Position numbers and translations under genes: made by a program. A stretch of DNA of 64,000 nucleotides from the NCBI GenBank assembly GCA_002449845.1, contig DJXW01000037.1, forward strand, positions 140,973-204,972. Direction: 5' to 3'. The notes below the pieces were generated by a model, which was not told where the DNA came from, did no database searches, and saw only the letters and a list, made by a program, of their open reading frames with translations. The DNA comes from Prevotella sp. UBA6994 (lineage in GTDB: Bacteria > Bacteroidota > Bacteroidia > Bacteroidales > Bacteroidaceae). How positions within the stretch are numbered: the first letter of the stretch is position 1; each line of letters begins with the position of its first letter. This document shows positions 38,901 to 47,626 of the stretch, in pieces.

Positions 38901-40283
38901 ATGACATTAATAAAATCAATATCTGGTATTCGTGGAACGATTGGCGGTCGTGCAGGTGACACGCTTAATCCATTGGATATCGTAAAGTTTACCTCCGCAT
39001 ACGCCACGTTTATTCGTCGCAGTGGCAAGTCGCAAAGCAATCAAATCATTGTTGGTCGCGATGCTCGTATCTCTGGCGAAATGGTTAAGAATGTGGTTTG
39101 TGGCACGTTGATGGGCATTGGTTACGATGTGGTGAATATCGGTTTGGCAACAACGCCTACCACCGAGCTTGCCGTTCGTATGTCGAAGGCTGCCGGCGGT
39201 ATCATCATCACGGCAAGTCATAATCCTCGCCATTGGAACGCCTTGAAGCTGCTGAATGCCGAGGGTGAGTTTCTTACTGCTGCTGATGGTGCTGAAGTGT
39301 TGGCGATAGCTGAGAAAGAGGATTTTGAATACGTTGATGTGGATGGTCTCGGCAAGTATGTGGAAGACAATACGTTTGACCAGCGACATATTGACAGCGT
39401 ATTGGCATTGAAACTCGTTGACGTAGAGGCTATTAAGAATGCACACTTTAACGTGGTGGTAGATTCCATCAACTCAGTTGGTGGTGTCATCCTACCTCAA
39501 TTATTAGATAAATTAGGTGTTACATATAAATTCCTGAATGGTGAGCCAACGGGTGACTTTGCTCATAATCCGGAGCCTTTGGAGAAGAATCTTTCGGGCA
39601 TCATGGACGAGTTGCGTGGCGGTGGATACGACTTAGGTATTGTCGTTGACCCCGACGTTGATCGTTTGGCATTTATCTGTGAAGACGGAAAGATGTTTGG
39701 TGAGGAATATACATTGGTAAGCGTAGCTGACTATGTGCTCTCTCACACTCCTGGAAATACGGTTTCTAACCTCAGTTCTACTCGTGCCTTGCGCGACGTT
39801 ACAGAGAAACATGGTGGAAAATACACAGCTGCTGCCGTAGGTGAAGTAAACGTAACAACCAAGATGAAGGAAGTGGGTGCTGTCATTGGAGGAGAAGGCA
39901 ATGGTGGTGTGATTTATCCCGAAAGTCATTATGGTCGTGATGCTTTGGTAGGTATTGCATTGTTCCTTTCATTGCTTGCACAGAAAGGAAAGAAGGTCAG
40001 CGAGCTACGCAAGGAATATCCCAATTACTTCATTGCCAAGAATAGGATTGACCTTACTCCATCCACAGACGTAGATGCTATCTTGGAGAAAGTAAAGGAG
40101 ATGTATTCTTCTGAACAGGTTAACGACATTGACGGCGTAAAGATCGACTTTGCCGATAAATGGGTGCATCTGAGAAAGTCGAATACGGAACCCATCATTC
40201 GAGTATATAGCGAGGCTGCAACAATGGAGGAAGCCGATGCCTTAGGAAAGAAGTTAATGCAAGTGGTTTACGATATGCAATAA
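38901..40283 (+). CDS. glmM: Phosphoglucosamine mutase
   Basis: A 460-residue alpha-D-phosphohexomutase. The start TLIKSISGIRGTIGG, the catalytic phosphoserine S106 in TASHNPRHWN, the metal loop DPDVDRLAF, the sugar-binding loop GEGNGGVIYP and the phosphate-binding RKSNTEPIIRVYSE are all intact. GlmM interconverts glucosamine-6- and -1-phosphate for UDP-GlcNAc, feeding peptidoglycan and lipid A. A Bacteroidetes phosphomannomutase with this motif set is the alternative; the SGIRG start favours GlmM. Confidence 0.85.
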   Translation: MTLIKSISGIRGTIGGRAGDTLNPLDIVKFTSAYATFIRRSGKSQSNQIIVGRDARISGEMVKNVVCGTLMGIGYDVVNIGLATTPTTELAVRMSKAAGGIIITASHNPRHWNALKLLNAEGEFLTAADGAEVLAIAEKEDFEYVDVDGLGKYVEDNTFDQRHIDSVLALKLVDVEAIKNAHFNVVVDSINSVGGVILPQLLDKLGVTYKFLNGEPTGDFAHNPEPLEKNLSGIMDELRGGGYDLGIVVDPDVDRLAFICEDGKMFGEEYTLVSVADYVLSHTPGNTVSNLSSTRALRDVTEKHGGKYTAAAVGEVNVTTKMKEVGAVIGGEGNGGVIYPESHYGRDALVGIALFLSLLAQKGKKVSELRKEYPNYFIAKNRIDLTPSTDVDAILEKVKEMYSSEQVNDIDGVKIDFADKWVHLRKSNTEPIIRVYSEAATMEEADALGKKLMQVVYDMQ

Positions 40284-40325
40284 GTTCATTGTAAGCTTAT
40301 TGTATCTTGTAACAGTTTATAAAAT

Positions 40326-40360
40326 AAGCGTCAGCCCTAACGAGTTGACGCTTCATTTTT
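40326..40360. terminator. Terminator after glmM overlapping the end of the convergent gene
   Basis: AAGCGTCA (40326-40333) pairs with TGACGCTT (40346-40353), followed by CATTTTTATT. The hairpin covers the last codons and stop of the LTA-synthase-like gene on the other strand. Confidence 0.75.
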
Positions 40361-42154
40361 ATTGAACGGTTTACTGAAATATTTCCCATAGATGATTTCA
40401 TCAGATAATTTTTTTATTTTTTCTGTTACGGAGTTTTTGTAATTAGGATTTAGAAGGGAATGGCCTAATCCTTTCCATTCATTATCTATGCCTAAAATAT
40501 CCAATAGGGTAGTGTAAACGTCTAATTGATTGAAGTCGCCTGTCCATGCCTTTGCCTTATCGATGTTACCATTAATAATGTATAAAGGTGTTTTCGTTGA
40601 TATCTTGCCAATCATATCTAATTGCTTGGGATGTGCTTCATGGTCTGATGTTATGATGATTAAACTCTTATCGTATAATCCTTGAACTTTCAAATGATTA
40701 AAATATTTTTGTATTTGACTATCAAAGAAATGACATGAATTAAGGTAATTCAAATACTTTTCAGGCAACTTATCATCTTTCAATATAAAAGTGCTATCAA
40801 CGGTTCTGTAATATGGTTGATGCATAGACATAGTCAGAATTAATGAGAAGAATGGCGATTTTATCAATTTGTCTTTTTCTGAAGCTATGGAGAAAATCAC
40901 ATCGTCAGATAAGTCAATTAATACATTGTTGTCCTTGAAGTATTCTTCTTTTGAGAACATGGTATCTATTCCATATACCTCGTTCATGGTATTTTGTTTC
41001 CAGGTAGTAGCCGACGTTGGAACAATGATTTGTGTATGTTGGATGTTTCTCTTCTGTTTTAGAATTCTTGGTAACCCTAATGGTGCACAATCATTTACAC
41101 GACTAATGGTGATGTCTGAACGTAATGGCAAAAGGCCTGTCATATATGTAAACTGTCCGTCTGACGATTCGCCCAGATAAACAAGAGGATGCATATTGCC
41201 ATTATAATAAACATCACTATTTCTTTTTAATGAATTGAGAAAGGGAGTGATTTCTTTCCCATTTACAACTTTATCTGATGTTTCAGATAAATATGATTCT
41301 ACTAAGATAAAAATAACGTTTTCTATATTTTTATTTACGAGGTGATTTGTATATCTTTGGTCACTTTTTTGGTATTCCAATTCGATTTTGCGTATTTGAT
41401 CTTTCGTTAGAGGAGTGTTTTTGGCATTCTGGACAACAAAATTGTCAATGACTAATGTCCTGAAAAATCCTTTATGGAAGGTTGACCAGTTTGGATAAAG
41501 ATAATTGAAATGTGTTAAGGGGTTTAATGTCAATAATACTTTATACCCTTGTGCTTTGAGGAAGTAAGAAATATGCAGCAAAAACACAATAAGAACAATA
41601 CTTCCTAAGAAAACACCTAAGCTTTGAAACCCTTTTTTGAAAGATAGTTCTATGTTTCTTTTTTTGATTAGAAGCCATAGGAAAAAAAGTAATGCAATTG
41701 GATAATATAGGTCGTAATATTCAAAACCAGACAACATACTTTGAATGACGGTGTTGTCATATAGGTTTTCTATTTGGCCAAATGATGAAATAGAAATATA
41801 CTGTCCAAAAAAACGAGAATATAAGACATTACAAAAGGAAAAAACTAAGGTGATGAGAAATGTTATGATAAAACTAATTCTTATTCGAAAGAAAGATAAT
41901 AGTAGTGTTATCACAAAAAGTACAATCACATCAACTGTACTAAATAGTAAATTGTCAAAAAAAGAAGTCTTAAAGAAACCTATTTCCAAACCACATGTCA
42001 ATAGTATTTGATAATGCATAAATAACAAATTGACTATTGATAGAGAAAATATAATAAAAAAAAGACTATTATAATTTGATGCGTATGATTTAAGAAATTG
42101 TTTTAATTGACAAATCATAATAATGATGTATGAAAAATGTTTGAGACAATTCAC
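40337..42154 (-). CDS. LTA-synthase/alkaline-phosphatase-superfamily membrane enzyme
   Basis: 605 residues: about five membrane helices in the first 200, then an extracytoplasmic sulfatase-fold domain (about 275-570). Metal ligands are readable: E286 in FILVESYL, D504-H505 in TSDHEAHP, H445 in LTMSMHQPY. The nucleophile site reads GESSDGQF (328-335), so Ser330 replaces the Thr of LtaS (GKTSD). LtaS-type enzymes transfer glycerol-phosphate or phosphoethanolamine to envelope glycolipids or glycans; the donor here is unknown. The start is GTG overlapping the upstream stop (GTGA); an ATG at 42118 is an alternative. It is markedly A/T richer than its neighbours. Confidence 0.8.
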   Translation of the reverse strand: MNCLKHFSYIIIMICQLKQFLKSYASNYNSLFFIIFSLSIVNLLFMHYQILLTCGLEIGFFKTSFFDNLLFSTVDVIVLFVITLLLSFFRIRISFIITFLITLVFSFCNVLYSRFFGQYISISSFGQIENLYDNTVIQSMLSGFEYYDLYYPIALLFFLWLLIKKRNIELSFKKGFQSLGVFLGSIVLIVFLLHISYFLKAQGYKVLLTLNPLTHFNYLYPNWSTFHKGFFRTLVIDNFVVQNAKNTPLTKDQIRKIELEYQKSDQRYTNHLVNKNIENVIFILVESYLSETSDKVVNGKEITPFLNSLKRNSDVYYNGNMHPLVYLGESSDGQFTYMTGLLPLRSDITISRVNDCAPLGLPRILKQKRNIQHTQIIVPTSATTWKQNTMNEVYGIDTMFSKEEYFKDNNVLIDLSDDVIFSIASEKDKLIKSPFFSLILTMSMHQPYYRTVDSTFILKDDKLPEKYLNYLNSCHFFDSQIQKYFNHLKVQGLYDKSLIIITSDHEAHPKQLDMIGKISTKTPLYIINGNIDKAKAWTGDFNQLDVYTTLLDILGIDNEWKGLGHSLLNPNYKNSVTEKIKKLSDEIIYGKYFSKPFNKNEASTR

Positions 42155-42762
42155 TCGAACACCTTAAACTCATAGCCTTGTTCTTTGAGCCATTTGATAG
42201 ACTCGGGTAGGGCGAAATGTAACTTGTCTATGCTCTTGAGAGAGTCGTGAAACGTGATGATAGAGCCATTGCGAGTGTATTTCTTGACATTGTTGAATAC
42301 GTCTTCGGCTGTCATCCATTTTGAGTAGTCACGAGTAACCACATCCCACATGACAATCTTAAAAGCCTTGTTTAACCAATAATATTCGCTAAATCGCATG
42401 ATACCATGAGGAGGGCGAAACAGATGAGAGTGAATCAATTCGTTCGCCTTGAAGGTGTTAATGACGTAAGTGGTAGTCCAATGCTTGAATGCTCCTAAAT
42501 GATTGTTGGTGTGATTTCCCACCTGATGACCAGCATCTACAATTTGTTGATACAGTTCTGGGTATTTACGCACGTTCTCGCCAACCATAAAGAAGGTTGC
42601 CTTCACGTCGTATTTAGCCAAGGTTTCCAAGAGGAAAGGCGTTGACTGGGGAATGGGTCCGTCATCGAACGTCAGGTAAACTGCATGTTCGTTGGGATCC
42701 ATTCTCCAGACAGCCTTGGAATAGAACCATCTGATTAACTTTGTAGGTTGTTCAATGAGCAT
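42151..42762 (-). CDS. Polysaccharide deacetylase (NodB homology domain, CE4)
   Basis: 203 residues, a compact NodB domain with no signal peptide but an N-terminal hydrophobic/aromatic stretch. Motif 1 is LTFDDGP (30-36, catalytic and metal D33/D34), motif 2 is H84/H88 in GNHTNNH, motif 3 is FRPPHG, and the late motifs appear as MWDVVTRDY and ITFHDS. CE4 enzymes remove N-acetyl groups from chitin-like polymers, peptidoglycan or glycan intermediates. It is the middle gene of a DUF2723-deacetylase-LtaS-like operon (gaps of 9 bases and a 4-base overlap), so the substrate is probably an envelope glycan. Confidence 0.88.
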   Translation of the reverse strand: MLIEQPTKLIRWFYSKAVWRMDPNEHAVYLTFDDGPIPQSTPFLLETLAKYDVKATFFMVGENVRKYPELYQQIVDAGHQVGNHTNNHLGAFKHWTTTYVINTFKANELIHSHLFRPPHGIMRFSEYYWLNKAFKIVMWDVVTRDYSKWMTAEDVFNNVKKYTRNGSIITFHDSLKSIDKLHFALPESIKWLKEQGYEFKVFE

Positions 42763-42771
42763 TATTTGTCA

Positions 42772-45700
42772 TCATTGTGGAAATGTTCCACCTTTGTTGG
42801 TGTATCTTGCATAATAGCTTTCAATCAGCTTCATCTGCTTGTCGGCAAGACTTTGGTCAATTATCTCACTGATATTGTGCAGGCGTTGCATCACATAGAT
42901 TTGCGTAATGCAGTCATTGGTTGATTGCATGAAACGATGTGAGTCGAGTGCAAGGTACCATTCCATGTACTGAGAGGCATTCTTCCAAAGGTCGTTTATG
43001 ATCTCCGTAGCCTTAGCCTTTTGGTTGAGCAGGGCATACGCCATTGCCAAATCCATACTGCCACTTCTGAAGTGGTGAGGCACATTGTAGGTAGGAATTT
43101 CTTTCTCAGCTTTTTCCAATACCTTCAAAGCCTTGTCCTTCTTGTCCTCAGAAATCAGTTGGTTGGCGAGCGTAGCCATCAAGTTACGATGTGTGTAACA
43201 CATGCGCATCACCGTTTCGTCGATGTATAAGCCTTTAGTTGACAGTCCGCCAAACTTATACCTATTCATCACGTTGTTGTACGTCTTCTCCGTATCGAAG
43301 TTGCGTGCGCCAGCCTTGTTGGTGGTAAACGGTGTGATGCGGTTGGCAAGTCCTTCCTGTACGAAGTTGTCGCCCAAGTTCATGTAGTTTTCCGACCCTA
43401 CGGTCAACGCAACGTAAATCGGACGGGTCCAGTTACATTGTGAAATGATTTCCAACATCATCAAGTCTCCCTTGTAAAGGGCGCGCTTACCAGCAAGAGA
43501 GATAACCATCTTGTCAGGGATAGAGTCGCTTGCCATCATCATTCCACTCTTCTTCACGGCTTCCTTGTCAATGGTCACATACACCGTATCGGTAGGAATG
43601 ATGTGCATATCAGGATTCTTTGAGCGCACCCAGTATTGGAGGATATTCTTCAGTTCGAAAGGCTCTTCGCCAAATTGCTTCTTCGCCTCTTCAGGATAGT
43701 CCTTGAAGAATTGTAAGATTTGAGCCTTGGCTGCTGGCTGCACTTCTACGTACTCATTGGTACCGGAACAATAGTCGAGTCGTGGCCATGTGATAGGAAC
43801 AGAAGGTGATTCGTATGCGGGTCGGCACATCTGGTCAATGTACCAGTCTGTTTGCAGGTAACTCAAGTTGCAAACACGAGCATCGGTTCTGAATCCTTCC
43901 ACGTCTTGGTTGTACCAAAGTGGGAAAGTATCGTTGTCGCCATTGGTGAAGATGATGGGGTAGCCTTCGTCTTGAAGGGTCATCAAGTAGTTCTGACCAA
44001 AGTCACGACAAGTATAGCGACCGCTTCTGTCATGGTCGTCCCATGTCTGTGAAGCCATCTGAATAGGCACGAGCAAGGTGATGATAGCTATCAGGGCAGA
44101 TACGGCTACACCTTGGAGCTTGAGGTATTTCTTCACTAAGTCGATGATGGCAGCTACGCCAATTCCACACCAGATAGCGTAGGCATAGAATGAACCTGCG
44201 TATGCGTAGTCACGCTCACGGGGTTGGAGAGGTGTTTGGTTCAGATAAACCACAATAGCCAAACCTGTCATGAAGAAAAGGAAGAACACCACCCAGAACT
44301 GTCTGATACCTCGTTTTCCTCTCCATGCTTGCCAGAACAGGCCGATAAGACCTAATATCAATGGTAAGCAATAGAACACGTTGTGTCCCTTGTTGTTCTT
44401 CAACTCATCAGGCAACTTGCTTTGGTCTCCCAATCTTGCGTTGTCTATGAACGAAATACCTGAAATCCAGTTGCCATGTTCCAACTCTCCGTTTCCTTGT
44501 ATGTCGTTTTGCCTTCCCGCAAAGTTCCACATGAAGTATCTCCAATACATGAAATTGCATTGGTAGGAGAGGAAGAACTTGATATTATCGAATTGTGAAG
44601 GTACTTTCACCATGATGTTTTCTCCACAGCGATCGTATGGCACTTCCGTACCATCTACGCCACCCATCCATTCCTCGTATGATTGTGTATGGCCAGCGTC
44701 ATACATTCTTGGGAAGAACATGTTTTGAGCGTATTCGTATTTATTCTTGTGGCTCACGATGAAGTAAGAGTCTTTCTCGTCGGCAGAAGCCTTTTCCTTG
44801 CGTTGCCAGATGGGAGCACCCTCTGTCATCACAGGTTTGCACATGTTGCCTTCTTGTTCGAGCTTTACCTGAGACGTATAGGCTTGTCCGTAGAAGAGAG
44901 GACGGTCACCATACTGGTCACGGCTTAGGTAATTACCCAATGTGAAGATGTCCTCGGGTGAGTTTTGGTCCATGGGAGGATTGGCAGATGAGCGAATCAC
45001 TATCAGTGCATAACTTGAATAGCCTATCATCAGCATCAAGAGGCACAATAATGTGGTATTTTTGATGCGGGCATTGATGAGTGGAATCATCTTCTTTTCT
45101 ACCTTCACCTTACGGCTCAGAACAAACCAAAGGACAACCAAGAGGATGACACCAATCACCACTGCCGACCAACCATATCCATAGAAAGGAATACCCAGTA
45201 AGGCAATGCTCAATGTGAAAGCAATGTTTTGGCGCAGTTGGCTCTTGTCGGTAAATGTCTCGTAGATGGCCCAAATCACGGTAGCCACCAAGAGGAAGAT
45301 GTAAATGATTTCTCCTGTGTTGAACGGACAATGGAGCACGTTTACAAAGAGTAATTCAAACCATCCGCCCACTGTGATGATGCCAGGCACTACGCCATAG
45401 AGCACGGCAGCGACGATGACAAATGAGATAACCAATGCAATGAGCGACCCTTTGGTCTCGATGTTGGGATATTTGCGATAGCAATACACCAAAACGATGG
45501 CAGGAATACAAAGCAGGTTTAACAAGTGTACACCGATAGACAATCCCGTTATATAGGCAATGAGAACCAACCAACGGTCAGAATGTGGCTCGTCTGCATG
45601 GTCTTCCCATTTCAAAATCAGCCAAAATACAATAGCGGTAAGGGCAGAAGAGTATGCATACACCTCTCCCTCAACGGCAGAGAACCAGAACGTGTCGCTG

Positions 45701-46098
45701 AACGTGTAGATAAGTGCACCCACCAAGCCAGATGCTTCAATGGCAATGAGTTTGCTCGTGGTCAGTTCGCTCCAGTCTTTCATAATCAACTTCCTTGTCA
45801 GGTGTGTGATTGACCAGAACAAGAAGAGAATAGTCGTTGCTGAGAGCAACGCACTCAACATGTTCACCATAAATGCTACCTGAGTAGGGTCGCTGGCAAA
45901 CTGAGAAAAGAGGTTTGCCGTAAGCATGAAGAAAGGAGCACCTGGTGGGTGACCGATTTCAAGTTTGTAACCAGTGGTGATAAACTCTGGACAGTCCCAG
46001 AACGATGCTGTGGGTTCAATCGTAGAGCAATATACGAAGGCGGCAATGGCAAATGCCAACCATCCCATTATATTGTCTACTAATTTGTATTGTTTCAT
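42772..46098 (-). CDS. DUF2723 multi-pass membrane protein (probable glycosyltransferase)
   Basis: A 1108-residue integral membrane protein. The N-terminal segment FVYCSTIEPTASFWDCPEFI, followed by GHPPGAPFFML, is the DUF2723 hallmark: an acidic residue in the first periplasmic loop, as in the GT-C/protein-mannosyltransferase fold. About 12-14 helices lie in the first 700 residues, then a periplasmic domain (PDMHIIPTDTVYVTIDK) and a TPR-like helical C terminus. GT-C enzymes use polyprenyl-linked sugars outside the inner membrane, so it may supply protein or glycan glycosylation. The sugar and acceptor are not known. It is the first gene of the operon. Confidence 0.75.
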   Translation of the reverse strand: MKQYKLVDNIMGWLAFAIAAFVYCSTIEPTASFWDCPEFITTGYKLEIGHPPGAPFFMLTANLFSQFASDPTQVAFMVNMLSALLSATTILFLFWSITHLTRKLIMKDWSELTTSKLIAIEASGLVGALIYTFSDTFWFSAVEGEVYAYSSALTAIVFWLILKWEDHADEPHSDRWLVLIAYITGLSIGVHLLNLLCIPAIVLVYCYRKYPNIETKGSLIALVISFVIVAAVLYGVVPGIITVGGWFELLFVNVLHCPFNTGEIIYIFLLVATVIWAIYETFTDKSQLRQNIAFTLSIALLGIPFYGYGWSAVVIGVILLVVLWFVLSRKVKVEKKMIPLINARIKNTTLLCLLMLMIGYSSYALIVIRSSANPPMDQNSPEDIFTLGNYLSRDQYGDRPLFYGQAYTSQVKLEQEGNMCKPVMTEGAPIWQRKEKASADEKDSYFIVSHKNKYEYAQNMFFPRMYDAGHTQSYEEWMGGVDGTEVPYDRCGENIMVKVPSQFDNIKFFLSYQCNFMYWRYFMWNFAGRQNDIQGNGELEHGNWISGISFIDNARLGDQSKLPDELKNNKGHNVFYCLPLILGLIGLFWQAWRGKRGIRQFWVVFFLFFMTGLAIVVYLNQTPLQPRERDYAYAGSFYAYAIWCGIGVAAIIDLVKKYLKLQGVAVSALIAIITLLVPIQMASQTWDDHDRSGRYTCRDFGQNYLMTLQDEGYPIIFTNGDNDTFPLWYNQDVEGFRTDARVCNLSYLQTDWYIDQMCRPAYESPSVPITWPRLDYCSGTNEYVEVQPAAKAQILQFFKDYPEEAKKQFGEEPFELKNILQYWVRSKNPDMHIIPTDTVYVTIDKEAVKKSGMMMASDSIPDKMVISLAGKRALYKGDLMMLEIISQCNWTRPIYVALTVGSENYMNLGDNFVQEGLANRITPFTTNKAGARNFDTEKTYNNVMNRYKFGGLSTKGLYIDETVMRMCYTHRNLMATLANQLISEDKKDKALKVLEKAEKEIPTYNVPHHFRSGSMDLAMAYALLNQKAKATEIINDLWKNASQYMEWYLALDSHRFMQSTNDCITQIYVMQRLHNISEIIDQSLADKQMKLIESYYARYTNKGGTFPQ

Positions 46099-46160
46099 GG
46101 ATTTAACCTATAAATAAAATTTGTCTTATCAAATACTTATGCTCATTTGCACTTTTCCGT

Positions 46161-46169
46161 GCAAAGTTA
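46161..46169 (-). promoter_or_regulatory. -7 promoter element for the DUF2723 operon
   Basis: The reverse complement is TAACTTTGC, 62 bases before the ATG at 46098, with a TTTG about 18 bases upstream. Confidence 0.6.
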
Positions 46170-46256
46170 ATTAAAATTATTGACATACAAAAAAAAGGCA
46201 TAAGATATTTGTTCAATTGCACTTTCTCTTAAGGAACATATTGATTGATAGACGAC

Positions 46257-46709
46257 TTATAAAACCAAATTGCCCCCAAAAATCAATAATGCGTAGCGTA
46301 CAATTTTACCTAACGTAATGCTGATGGTAGTAATGAGTAGGTTGGCTCTCATCAAACCCAAGGCAATGGTGATGGCACTGCCAATAACTGGTACGAAGGC
46401 GAAAAAGCCCATCCAAGCACCACGACCGGCCATGAATCTCTCTGCACGGTCTAAGTCTTTCTTCTTTACATGTAAGTAGCGTTCAATCCATTCCATCTTG
46501 CCCATCCTACCTATTCCGTAGTTCAACAACGACCCCAAGACGTTGCCGATGGTTCCGTAAATGGCAAGAGTGAAAGGGTCTAAGCCAGCTGCCATCAAGC
46601 CAATCATTACAGCCTCACTACTGAATGGAAAGAAACTTCCAGCCGTGAAGGCGGAAATCAGCATCCCCCAATAACCGTACTGAATCAGAATTTCAACGAA
46701 GGCATCCAT
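46257..46709 (-). CDS. YqaA/DedA-type small membrane protein (VTT domain)
   Basis: 150 residues with four or five hydrophobic segments. The motif SFFPFSSEAVMIGLMAAG (25-42) followed by GNVLGSLLNYGIGR (55-68), and AFVPVIGSAITIALGLMR later, are those of the YqaA branch of the DedA/SNARE-associated superfamily. Relatives act as undecaprenyl-phosphate or phospholipid flippases or in membrane homeostasis; the substrate here is not known. Its start overlaps the preceding gene by 25 bases. It is the last gene of the rlmL-peptidase-purD operon. Confidence 0.8.
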   Translation of the reverse strand: MDAFVEILIQYGYWGMLISAFTAGSFFPFSSEAVMIGLMAAGLDPFTLAIYGTIGNVLGSLLNYGIGRMGKMEWIERYLHVKKKDLDRAERFMAGRGAWMGFFAFVPVIGSAITIALGLMRANLLITTISITLGKIVRYALLIFGGNLVL

Positions 46710-47626
46710 ATATTATAATAGGTGATAAACAGAGTGACAATCACGATGACATGAAAAGAGAAATTGGTGAACCGCGTCTGGGTGGTGGCGATGAAATGAC
46801 CGATAAGAGGAGCGGTATTCACGATGAGCATACTCAGTAGGATGGTGTAATGATGCGGTTGCAAAACGGCAAAGATGATGTAACAAATGCCAACGGTGAT
46901 AAAAACCTCGTAAAGCATTCGGGTGCGTATCTTGTCAGCATATCGCTTGCGCAAGTAATGAATGGTGCCAACAAGGAACAAGAACACTACCCAACCAAAC
47001 GTCACCATCTGATGTTGGGTAATGGAGGAATAGTCGAAAGGGGTGGAAAATTGGGTAAGGGAAGGGAAATGGTTGAAGAGGGTATCGTATTGCTGGAGAT
47101 AAATCATGTAGCCACCGATAAACCAATAAGGGGTTATCAATCCCAACAGGGATGCAACGAAACTTCTCGCACCAAACGCCAAGATGTTAAAAATCATCAG
47201 TATCCATAAGATGGGTACGAAGTAGAGAATCTGGACGAACACCACACTTGCCATACCTATGGCAAAGAAAGCATAGAACACCCACCCCGTGGCATAAGCG
47301 TTTTGGTAAGCCTTGAAGAATGACAGGTAAAAGGCAATGAGACACAATTGGACAATCGTGGCTTGCAGGGAGTGTAATAGGAATATAGCCATGACAGACA
47401 TGAACAGGAACGAACAAGACACCATACGACTGAAGATGCGAATGAGTGAGTTGGAATTGTTGAGCTCTGCCATGAGGAGTGTGGAAATGGCAAGGATGAT
47501 GGTCTGCATCCACAATTGCTGTTCCCATGCTCCGTAGAGAATGCTCATCACTAACCCATAGACAATGGTTAGTGGAAGAGCAATCCTACTTTCTGCAATG
47601 ATATTTTGTGATCTCTTATGCGACAT
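46685..47626 (-). CDS. Uncharacterised polytopic membrane protein
   Basis: 313 residues with about nine or ten predicted membrane helices (for example LPLTIVYGLVMSILYGAW, ILWILMIFNILAFGA, ITVGICYIIFAVLQ and FHVIVIVTLFITYYNIW). I do not recognise a characterised family; Bacteroidetes genomes carry similar proteins annotated as hypothetical. There is a polar loop with FPSLTQFSTPFDYSSITQHQ between helices. The ATG overlaps the purD stop by one base (TAATG) and the 3' end overlaps the YqaA-like gene, so translation is coupled to both. Function unknown; inner membrane. Confidence 0.7.
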   Translation of the reverse strand: MSHKRSQNIIAESRIALPLTIVYGLVMSILYGAWEQQLWMQTIILAISTLLMAELNNSNSLIRIFSRMVSCSFLFMSVMAIFLLHSLQATIVQLCLIAFYLSFFKAYQNAYATGWVFYAFFAIGMASVVFVQILYFVPILWILMIFNILAFGARSFVASLLGLITPYWFIGGYMIYLQQYDTLFNHFPSLTQFSTPFDYSSITQHQMVTFGWVVFLFLVGTIHYLRKRYADKIRTRMLYEVFITVGICYIIFAVLQPHHYTILLSMLIVNTAPLIGHFIATTQTRFTNFSFHVIVIVTLFITYYNIWMPSLKF

